This document shows, piece after piece, positions 1 through 8,085 of a stretch of 20,093 nt of DNA (position 1 is its first letter; each line of letters starts with the position of its first letter). The notes under the pieces are model-generated. The model made no database searches. It was not told the origin of the DNA and worked only from the letters and a program-made list of their open reading frames with translations. This stretch comes from Hyaloraphidium curvatum (taxonomy: Eukaryota > Monoblepharomycota > Hyaloraphidiomycetes > Hyaloraphidiales > Hyaloraphidiaceae): positions 1-20,093 of the forward strand of contig JAIVFI010000054.1 of NCBI GenBank assembly GCA_025558095.1, written 5' to 3'. The translations under genes and the position numbers were made by a program.

Positions 1-1
1 C

Positions 2-3000
2 AACGTCAGCACCACCACGGCGCAGGACGGCACCTACATCTTCGAGAACCTGCGGCCGGGGACGTACACTGTGGCTGCAGTCACGCCGGACGGCTACGTG
101 AGCTCTCCCGGGGGGCCGATCGACATTCCCAATGTCAGTCTCGCGGACGGAGATGTCATGCTAGACAAGGACCTGGGGTTCGTGCTCGAGACCTCGACCA
201 CCTGGACTGTGACAGTTTCGGAGTCGGAAACACCGACCACTTCTCTCACGGCGACTTCGAGCACGAGCCTGACGATCAGCCTGACCACCGAGACATTGGT
301 TGGTTGCTTTGCGGAGGCGGGAATCAACTGAACTCACGCGACCGTTTGCAGACCACGGAGACTTCGAGCACCACGTCCGAATCTCTCACCGCGACGCCGA
401 CTAGCACGTCGGAGACGCAGAGCCGCACGGCGACGACGTCGGAGTCGCAGAGCTTGACGGCCACGACCAGCGAATCTGCTTCTGCAACCGCAACGACTTC
501 GGAGTCGCAGACCCCGACGGCAACAACCTCCGAGTCCCAGAGCTTGACAGCGACGACCAGCGAGTCTGCTTCTGAAACGGCAACGACTTCGGAGTCCCGG
601 AGCTTGACGGCGACGACGTCGGAGTCGGAAACACCGACCACTTCTCTCACGGCGACTTCGAGCACGAGCCTGACGATCAGCCTGACCACCGAGACATTGG
701 TTGGTTGCTTTGCGGAGGCGGGAATCAACTGAACTCACCCGATCTTTTGAAGACCACGGAGACGTCGAGCACGACGTCCGAATCTCTCACCGCGACGCCG
801 ACTAGCACGTCGGAGACGCAGAGCCTCACGGCGACGACGTCGGAGTCGCAGAGCTTGACGGCCACGACCAGCGAATCTGCTTCCGCAACCGCAACGACTT
901 CGGAATCGCAGACCCTGACCGCAACGACCTCGGAGTCACAGAGCTTGACAGCGACGACCAGCGAGTCTGCTTCTGTCACGACCAGCGAATCTGCTTCCGC
1001 AACGGCAACGACTTCGGAATCGCAGACCCTGACCGCAACAACCTCGGAGTCGCAGAGCTTGACAGCGACGACCAGCGAGTCTGCTTCTGTCACGACCAGC
1101 GAATCTGCTTCCGCAACGGCAACGACTTCGGAATCGCAGACCCTGACCGCAACAACCTCGGAGTCGCAGAGCTTGACAGCAACGACGAGCGAAAGCCAGA
1201 GCTTGACCGCAACAACCTCGGAGTCGCAGAGCTTGACAGCAACGACGAGCGAGAGCCAGAGCTTGACCGCAACAATCTCGGAGTCGCAGAGCTTGACAGC
1301 AACGACGAGCGAGAGCCAGAGCTTGACCGCAACGACCTCGGAGTCGCAGAGCTTGACAGCAACGACGAGCAAGAGCAAGAGCTTGACCGCAACAACCTCG
1401 GAGTCCCAAAGTCTGACGGCGACGACCAGCGAGTCGCAGAGCTTGACGGCAACGACCAGCGAATCTGCTTCCGCAACCGCAACGACTTCGGAGTCGCTCA
1501 CTTCGTCGACTTCGCTCACCGTTTCGCTCACGACGGAGACGCAGGTTGGTATCGTTCTGATGGTCGTTTTGGACTGAGAGTGCTGAGAAGAGTTGATTCC
1601 CGCAGACGACCGAGACCGTGACCTCGAGCACGACGTCCGAATCCTTCACAGGGTCGACGGTACGATCCTTTGCCTTGCTGCGGAAGTCGTGGCGGTTCTG
1701 ATGCTTTTAGGGTCCCAGACCTCCGGGTCGGCAACACCGAGCTCGACTTCGGTGACCCTGACCACGGAAACGCCGAGCTCCACCTCGGAGACGCTCTCCA
1801 GCACCTCGTTTACGCCGTCCAGCTCGACGCTTTCCAGCACCTCGGAGACGCTCTCCAGCACCTCGTTTACGCCGTCCAGTTCGACGCTTTCCAGCACCTC
1901 GGAGACGCTCTCCAGCACACGGAGACGTTCCCCCCCCCGCACCGTTTAGGAGACGCTCTCCAGCACCTCGTTTACGCCGTCCAGTTCGACGCTTTCCAGC
2001 ACCTCGGAGACGCTCTCCAGCACCTCGGAGACGCTCTCCAGCACCTCGTTCACGCCGTCCAGCTCGACGCTTTCCAGCACCTCGGAGACGCGGACGACCA
2101 GCTCGCTGACAGCCACAACGAGCGAGAGCTTGACCTTGACGGCCACGACGTCGGAAACCCCGAGCAGCAGCTCGCTGACCGCTACGACTTCGAAAACGCC
2201 GAGCAGCAGCTCGATGACAGCTACCAGCTCGTCGGAATCCATCACTTCGTCCACGGTGAGCTGCGTCGGGCTTGACTTGTTGGCTACGGTGCTCAACGCC
2301 CGTCCATAAGCTCACGCAGACGAGCTCGTCGCTCACCTCCTCGACGACGTCTCGAACGACCGTCTTGCCGGACCTGCCTCCGCCGACGACCACCTTCCGC
2401 ACGAGCACCTCGCGGTCCGAAACCCGGACGAGCATGACCTCCTCGCGCTCCGAAACCCGGACCGCCTCGCAATCCGAGACCCGGACCCGCTCCTCGACCT
2501 CCCTCAGCCTCACGGCGACCCGCACGAGCACGCAGAGCCGCACGCTCACCTCGACCTCGGCCAGTTCGACCTGCATACCCCCCGAGGGCGACTGCCTCGT
2601 CGACGAGGACTGCTGCGACCACTTCTCGGGGGGGAAGCACCTCCACGACGGGCGGCTCGGTATGCTACGAGGCGAGCGCAGGCAGGAAAGTCTGCTCGGG
2701 CCCCAAGTGCTCCTCCGCCGACTTTTTGCAGTGCGGCCTCTGCCTGGACAACTGCGGCACGGCCAAGAAGATCGCCGTGTGCAGCGCGTACAACGCCACG
2801 CTCAACAACGCTGAGGGGACGTGCGACAACGTCAGCGCAAACATGGGGGGCGGGCGTTGCCCGGGAACGATGGTGTGCTGCTTCGTCGGTGGGTGCCTTG
2901 CTCCGCCCGTTTCGGGAAACCGGCGGCTCACGCGCGCTCCGCCGCAGTTCCGTCGGTTCCCGCGGATGCGAACGGCGACTGCCCGTACGCCTCATGTGAG

Positions 3001-3130
3001 CGGGCGCGCGGGCGGGCCTCGGAAGGTTCGGATGGAAGGAAGCCGCTCGCGGGGGACGGGCTTCCCGAAGCTGCGGCATGGGACGGAACGTGCGGGGCGG
3101 TCGCAGCACGGCTTTTGTTGGATATCGTAG
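2..3130 (+). CDS. Ser/Thr-rich repeat surface protein, 5' end outside the window
   Basis: The frame is open from base 2. The first ~50 residues resemble a SdrD/CNA-B-type beta-sandwich, with DGTYIFENLRPGTYTV followed by TPDGY. A long Ser/Thr-rich stalk follows, then a Cys-rich domain that includes DCLVDEDCCDHF and QCGLCLDNCGTAKK. Exons read as 2-298, 352-699, 753-1544, 1606-1659, 1719-2255 and 2320-2888. The five introns between them (53-64 bp) are all phase 0. I infer a secreted, O-glycosylated wall or adhesin-like protein; its ligand is unknown. Oddities: an in-frame TAG at 1947-1949 beside a C9 run, and a one-base frame jump at the G7 run 2628-2634, after which the Cys-rich domain continues. 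The C-terminus is unresolved. A possible phase-1 intron at 2889-2947 leads into another frame, while unspliced reading stops at 3130. Repeat-protein identity is fairly sure; exact ends are not. Confidence 0.7.
218..974 (+). repeat. 401-bp-offset tandem duplication containing an exon-intron junction
   Basis: Bases 218-337 recur identically at 619-738, a shift of 401 bp. The copied stretch includes the end of one exon and most of its 53-bp intron. The last bases of the two introns differ, and the following exon parts are highly similar to about 573 and 974. The stalk has therefore grown by copying a unit that carries its own intron. Confidence 0.85.
420..1500 (+). repeat. 30-bp (10-residue) tandem repeats, TATTSESQSL type
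   Basis: The exon encodes tandem decapeptides of the type TATTSESQSL, with variants ending in ASA, QTL, QTP, KSK and RSL. Codon choice varies between copies but blocks recur, for example the ACCAGCGAATCTGCTTC blocks near 466, 865, 980 and 1094. The repeats form a Ser/Thr-rich stalk. They also leave long antisense frames open, which I regard as compositional artefacts. Confidence 0.9.
1780..2095 (+). repeat. 57-bp (19-residue) tandem repeats in the stalk
   Basis: A second repeat class encodes the unit SETLSSTSFTPSSSTLSST, about four full or partial copies, very similar at the DNA level. One copy is interrupted at 1915-1949 by a C9 run (1930-1938) and an in-frame TAG. Both flanks of the interruption are in the same frame. 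Confidence 0.85.
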
Positions 3131-3241
3131 ACGAGTACGGCATAGAGCCATTAGATGCTGCCTCTTTCGCGATATCTACAACGGGAACTCCCCTTCCCAC
3201 TTCCCGTCCATACTTAACCCTTCTTTCCCGCCCCTCGGCGA

Positions 3242-3972
3242 TCAGAGCGCGGCGAACGCGCCCGCCACTGCGGCCAACGCCGCGATCGCCCCCGCTTCCA
3301 CCCTCCCCGCGCCCGCCGGCCTCGCGGTCGATGTCGGCGCGGCAGGGCCCTGGGTGGTCGTCGGCTGCGCGGTGGGAGCCACGGCCGTCGTCCTGCCAAC
3401 GAATCGTTCAGCAATCGCCGTCGAGGGCGGAAGGAAGGGAACCCACGTGGCTTCGGGCGCCTCGGTGGTCCTGCTCAGCGCGGTAAGGATGCTGGCCACG
3501 CTGCCGGAATTGATCTGACGGCAGGCCTCCTGGAAGTCTGCCAGGGTTTTGTAACCGAATTCGTCTGCTCGCGAGAGAGGAGGAACGGGGTTGATCAGTG
3601 AGCAAGTCGGAGGGCGTGGCGAGAGGGGTAGGTACCGCAGGTGGAGATGCAGCCGACCGCCTGCGCCGAGTTATCGCCTGTCCCCATCACGCACAATCAG
3701 TCTTCCATCGTCATTGATCAGCACCGCGGCGGGAACCCACATGCGCACTTTGCCGGCGCCAGCGGATCCGAGTTCCCCTGCATGCACCCCGCGACCTTCA
3801 TACCAAAGTTCAGGCAGGCGTCGGTGGCGCAGCCGTTCTGCCGCGGCTGGATGCGCAAATGGGGGGAGGCCAATGCGAGGGCGGCGGCGTTGAGTTCGTC
3901 CGTGCGGGAGGCGAGGGCCAGGGGGGCGAAGAGGAGGATGGAGGCCAGAAGAAGGGCCGTTGCGTGCTTCAT
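3242..3972 (-). CDS. CFEM-like eight-cysteine GPI-anchored secreted protein, copy A
   Basis: Three exons (3741-3972, 3636-3677, 3242-3564) give 198 residues with introns of 63 and 71 bp, both phase 1, and no frame problem. Residues 1-21 form a signal peptide (MKHATALLLASILLFAPLALA). The mature part has eight cysteines spaced C-x4-C-x9-C-x12-C-x-C-x8-C-x3-C-x14-C, close to but not identical with the fungal CFEM pattern. It includes KCAC and CISTC. A Thr/Pro/Ala linker and a hydrophobic tail ending AAVAGAFAAL suggest a GPI anchor. CFEM proteins bind haem or act in the wall and membrane; which applies here is unknown. The start is the first ATG before a clear signal peptide. It is a paralogue of the neighbouring gene and lies tail-to-tail with the repeat protein. 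Confidence 0.8.
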
Positions 3973-4683
3973 GGGAAGAGAATGTTTGGGGAGGTGTTTC
4001 TGTTGCTGTGACTGGTTGCTGTCGAGTGCGGGTTGTCCTGCAGGGAGGAGGGCGCGAGGTGTCAACGCCGTTCCAGAACATCCGGCCCGTGCAGCCCATT
4101 GGGCAGCCAATCCCCCGCACTGCCGAGCACTCGAGAGCATCGCGCGCCGCCGCATTGGTCGTGCACTGGGGCATTTGCCCCCGCGGGCGGCCCCACTCCG
4201 CCGCCGCTCGCCCCGACGCCAGCAGCCGTCCCCCGCACGCAGCCCGTCTCGGGCCCTCTTCCCCGCTCCAGGCACACCCCGCGCACGCCGGGTAGCGTAC
4301 CTTTCCCGCTCTCTCTGCCTTGCTTTCGTTCGTGCGTGAATGTGATTCGGTGTGACTGGGTTGCGGCAATGGCTGTGCGCCATAGTCGGATCCCCGTGAT
4401 TTCCGCTGTGATTCACAAACTTGCCACCGCCACGCCCGGCCGGAACGGGAACTTCAAGCCGCAAAAAAAGGGAGGTTGGCGGAGGTGGACGGCATGTGCA
4501 CGGCAAGGTGGATAGATGGCTCGGGTGGGAACGCGGCCCGGCCGGCGGGCTTACACGGATCGCGCGGATCAATAAGCAACTCCCCCCCCTTGGTCCCCTT
4601 CCTCCTCCCCATAGACAACCCCCTTTCGATAGATACTCAGCTCCCCTCGGCAATCCGATGCCCGATCCCCCCAGATCCGGCCA
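3973..4683. other. intergenic region between the CFEM-like paralogues
   Basis: About 710 bp separate the start of copy A from the repaired end of copy B, so this holds the promoter of copy A and the 3' region of copy B. Several long frames cross it, but they are Arg/Pro/Ala-rich translations of GC-rich DNA with no domain or splice pattern. If copy B is read without its frame jump, its coding part extends to 4637. No other feature seen. Confidence 0.5.
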
Positions 4684-5453
4684 TCAGAGGGCGGCAAACA
4701 CGCCCGCGACGCCGGCAAAACGCCGCCACGGCCACGACGCCGGCGCCGAGCTTGCCCGCGGCCGCGGGGCGCGAGGTGGTCACGGCGGTGGCGGTGGGGC
4801 CGGCGGTGGTGGTGGCCTGGGCGGTCTGGGTGGCGGCGGTGGTGGTGCTGTTTGGAGCGGGAGGCAGATCAGACACAGAAGGGTGCGTGGCGGTGCGTGG
4901 ACACGAACGTGACGACGGCGGTGGTCCGGCTGGCCAGCGAGCTCAGAATCGAATTGATCGTGGACAGGACGCTGGCGATGCTCGCGGAATTGGAGGTGAA
5001 CTCGGCACAGGCCTTGTTGAAGTCGTCGATGGAGTCGAAATCGAGCTCGCCTGCGTCCCGGCGTCGGGGAGTCAGCAAAGACGCAGGAGAGTGCGGCCCA
5101 AGGGAGACGCACTGCAGGTGGACACGCAGGCGGTGAATCCGCTGGGGTTGGCGCCTGCACCGCGCGGGGGCCTGGATCAGCAAAGGGCCGCGGGCGGCGC
5201 GGCAGGGAGACGCACAGGCGCACTTGTAGCCCGCCAGCGCGTCACCCGGGCTCTGCTGCACGCACTGGCCCAGGGCCTGGGCAAAGGCGAGGCAGGGCTG
5301 GGTGGCGCAGCCTGTCTGGCGAGCCTTGAGGTGCTTCTCCGAGAGGAAGGCGAGGGCGGCGGCGTTGAGCTTGTCGCGGGGGCTCGTGGACTCGGCGCGG
5401 GCGGAGCCGGCCAGGAGGAGCAGGCACAGGGCGAAGGCGGCGACGGCCTTCAT
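4684..5453 (-). CDS. CFEM-like eight-cysteine GPI-anchored secreted protein, copy B
   Basis: Paralogue of the gene to its left. Exons are 5216-5453, 5113-5154, 4909-5050 and 4684-4847; introns are 61, 62 and 61 bp. The second exon is exactly 42 nt in both paralogues, and the first two introns share position and phase. The signal peptide is MKAVAAFALCLLLLAGSARA. Cysteine spacing is C-x4-C-x9-C-x13-C-x-C-x8-C-x3-C-x14-C, with KCAC and CVSTC. A Thr/Ala-rich linker replaces the shorter linker of copy A, and the extra intron 4848-4908 lies just before it. The tail reaches VAGVFAAL only if one A of the run 4717-4720 is removed, giving about 194 residues. Without that, an unrelated tail runs to a stop at 4637 and the hydrophobic GPI-type end is lost. 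Homology to copy A favours the frameshift. Confidence 0.78.
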
Positions 5454-5993
5454 CGTTCTGTCGCGGGAGGAGTCGGCGGTGGGAATGGGTGGGAAGTGCC
5501 TGCCGCGGGAAGGGGAATCAGCCCCGACCGCGCGTCCGCCGGCCGGAAATCCACGGCGGAACCGACGGCAGCGCTTTTGCAGGCCCGCGGCACGCGGCTC
5601 CGCGCCAGGTGCCCGCGCGCCACGCGGGGGACCATCTGCCGTTGCGCCCTCCCGCGCCCCTCCGCCCGCCCCGCGCCGCACACCGCACCGCCCGCCCGCG
5701 CGCAGCACATAGCCCTTTTCCCGTCCCGCGCGGATACGTACCTCGGCTGTCCCGGCTTCGGGGGTGAGAAGCGGACGGTTCCGGGTTTTGGTTGCCGCAG
5801 CGAAGGCTGGGGCTGTGCTCGATCGGTGGCTTGGTACTGGCCGGCGGTCGGAGGGTCGGACCAGCAATGCTGTGCTTTCAGGCTCGATCGGAGGGAGGCA
5901 GACAACGCAGATGCGATGCCGGGGTTGCAGCGGGACCACCAATCGATGAGTTCCCTCGCCGTCTCACGGTTCCGGTAATGATGTCCCAAACCA
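5454..5993. other. intergenic region upstream of CFEM-like copy B
   Basis: 540 bp between the start of copy B and the 3' end of the kinase gene. It should hold the copy B promoter and the kinase 3' UTR. It is C/G-rich with several spurious Arg/Pro-rich open frames. I see no gene, repeat or recognisable regulatory motif. Confidence 0.5.
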
Positions 5994-7946
5994 TCATACA
6001 GCCAAAGCGCTGTCCTTCCGGTCGATGACCGCCTTCAGCTCGTCCGCAACCTGCCCGAACGTGGGCCTCTTGCCTGGGTCGGAATCCCAGCACCGCCTCA
6101 TCAGGCCCCACAGCGCCTCGGGGCACCGCTCTGGCCGCTCTGGCCGGAAATGTGGGTCCGTCCTGATCCGCTCCCCGAGCATCTGCGGCGACAGACCCTC
6201 GTCGAGCATCTCCATTTCCAAGGGGGTTTCGCCCTCGGAGAGGAACTCCCACATCGTCATGCCGAAGGCGTAGACGTCCGAGGGCCGGCCGCGGCGTCCT
6301 TCCCACACTAGAATCGCCGTTGAGAATCGCGATACGAAGGGACAGCCGCGTGATGCCCACCTTCAGGCGCCATGTAAGATGGTGTGCCCCCCACGAACAT
6401 GGTCTGCCTCGTCGACCCCGACCGGATCTTGCTCAGCCCGAAATCGGCGACCTTGGCCACCCCGTTCTCGTCCACCAGCACGTTGGCGCCCTTGAGGTCC
6501 GAGTGCAGGATCGGCATCGGCCTCGAATGCAGGTGGTTCATCCCCTTGGCGATCTGGAACAGCACGTCGGCGACGGTGGCGGGGTCCCAGCGCTTTGTGG
6601 TGAGGTAATCGGTGGCGGTGCCGTTGGCCATGAAGCGCGTGACCATGCAGAAGGGCTCCTTGCACCAGCCGATGAGGGGTTGGACTGCCGATCGCTCGTC
6701 AGCGACAGCGGGTGAGGCAAGGCGGAACAAGCGCACCGTTGTCGTGGTAGGGCAGAGCTCCCCACACCGTCATCTCCTGCTCGAAATCCGCCCTCTTCCT
6801 TTCCAGCAGCCGCGGCGTCCCCGCCATCTTGACGAGCTTCATCGCGACGCGGGTGTGCTTCTGGTACAGCCCCTCGAACACCTCGCCGAACGCGCCGGAG
6901 CCGAGGTACTTGCCCCTCTCCAGATCGGCGGGGAGGATCTCGTACGCCCCGTGGGGAGACAGCCCTCCTGGGGTGCCCGGCGAAGGCGGTGGAGCCGTTC
7001 GGATGTTGAGCTCGGCGAGCTCCTTCTCGAGCTTCAGCCTCTCGGCGAGCAGCGCGAGTTCCTTGGCCTTGGCCTCGTGCTCGAGCTCCGTCCGCCGGCG
7101 CTGCAGCTCGAGCTTCTCGCGCTCGTGCGCGAGGTCTTCATCCCGGCGGCGGCGCGCTTCGGCTTCCGCCTCTTGCTTCCGACGCGCCTCGGCCGCCATC
7201 CGGTTCCGCTCGGCCGCCTCGGCTTCCTCCCGCTGCTTTCGCGCCGCGGCTTCCGCCTCCGCACGCCGACGCTGCAGCTCGAGCTTCTCCCGCTCGTGCG
7301 CCAGCTCCTCCTCCCGGCGGCGCCGGGCCTCGGCTTCCGCTTCCTGCTTCCGGCGGGCTTCAGCAGCCACGCGGATGCGCTCGGCTGCGGCGGCCTCGCC
7401 GTTCGCTGCATCAATGGCTGATTGCGCCCTCTTGATGCCGACCATCGCATCCTGGTCACCGCCGGCCGATGCCTTCCGGTACAATTCCAGCGCCGTGGAT
7501 AGATCCTTGGGAACGCCTTTGCCGTACTCGTACATGTAGCCGAGGTTGAACTGCCCGTACGCGTTGCCCTGGTCGGCCGCCTTGCGGTACCACCGCACGG
7601 CCTCGGCATGGTCCTGGGCCACACCCTGTCCGTTCTCGTAGCAGAGTCCGAGGTTGAACTGCGCGTTCGCGAGTCCCTGGTCGGCTGCCTTGCGGTACCA
7701 CCGCGCGGCCTCGGCATGGTCCTGGGCCACCCCCTGTCCGTTCGCGTAGAGGAGTCCGAGATTGAGCTGCGCGTCCGCGAGTCCCTGGTCAGCCGCCTTC
7801 CGGTACCAACGCGCGGCCTCGGCGAGGTCCTCGGCCACGCCCTGTCCGTTCTCGTAGAGGAGTGCGACGCTAAACTGCCCGCCCGCGTGTCCCTGTTGGC
7901 CGTGGGGAAAGGTCCCCTTCGCGCCGGTTGCCCAGCGAACGGGCAC
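5994..7946 (-). CDS. Sel1-repeat, coiled-coil, TKL-type protein kinase
   Basis: Exons 6737-~7946, 6361-6684 and 5994-6307 join through 52- and 53-bp introns, both phase 1, into about 615 residues. Order: four Sel1 repeats (each with a core like LYENGQGVAEDLAEAARWYR) plus a degenerate fifth; a long Glu/Arg/Ala coiled coil; then a kinase domain. The kinase shows GSGAFGEVFEG (P-loop), VAMKLVKM (ATP lysine), HSDLKGANVLV (catalytic loop), DFGLSK, GGTPSYMAPE, and SDVYAFGMTMWEFLSEG to the C-terminal RRCWDSDPGKRPTF. It resembles tyrosine-kinase-like Ser/Thr kinases. HSD replaces the usual HRD, so it is a non-RD kinase; catalytic Asp and Lys remain. Probably a cytosolic scaffold-kinase. The 5' end is unresolved: 7946 is a GTG, an in-frame TAA lies just upstream and no ATG lies between, so a short first exon within 7950-8085 is likely. 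Confidence 0.85.
7101..7440 (-). repeat. 171-bp direct duplication in the coiled-coil segment
   Basis: The stretch beginning with CTGCAGCTCGAGCTTCTC at 7101 recurs from 7272, an offset of 171 bp. It encodes two 57-residue copies sharing AAEARRKQEAEAEARRRR and LAHEREKLELQRRR. The length is a multiple of three, so the helix frame is kept. It is a local duplication that lengthened the coiled coil. Confidence 0.75.
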
Positions 7947-8085
7947 CCCTCCTTCCTGGTCTGATTATACATCCAGCGAGACAGCTGCAGTGCGAATCCC
8001 CAGATCTATCAGGCTCAATGCCATACATATGTCAATCCCAGGTCGAGTGCGGCCTCCGCACGATCCGATGCCGATCATCCCCCGT

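Noticed and set aside
324-1531. Long minus-strand open frames (VVAVKLCDSE-type) opposite the Ser/Thr repeats
   Set aside because: They mirror the 30-bp repeats exactly. The plus strand has matching splice sites, a domain before the repeats and a Cys-rich end. The antisense frames are compositional shadows.
1707-2576. 289-codon minus-strand Arg-rich frame across the second repeat block
   Set aside because: It is the complement of the 57-bp repeat coding and has no domain; the plus-strand splice pattern explains the region.
2628-2634. Programmed ribosomal frameshift at the G7 run
   Set aside because: A G7 run could slip, but similar jumps occur at many unrelated short runs in the window, so a common technical cause is more likely.
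4476-5978. 500-codon plus-strand open frame across CFEM-like copy B
   Set aside because: It is Gly/Ala/Arg-rich and opposite a gene with signal peptide, cysteine pattern and paralogue-matched introns. It is a GC-driven shadow.
6829-7539. Plus-strand Ser/Arg/Ala-rich frame opposite the kinase coiled coil
   Set aside because: It is the complement of Glu/Arg/Ala codons in the coiled coil and has no independent support.
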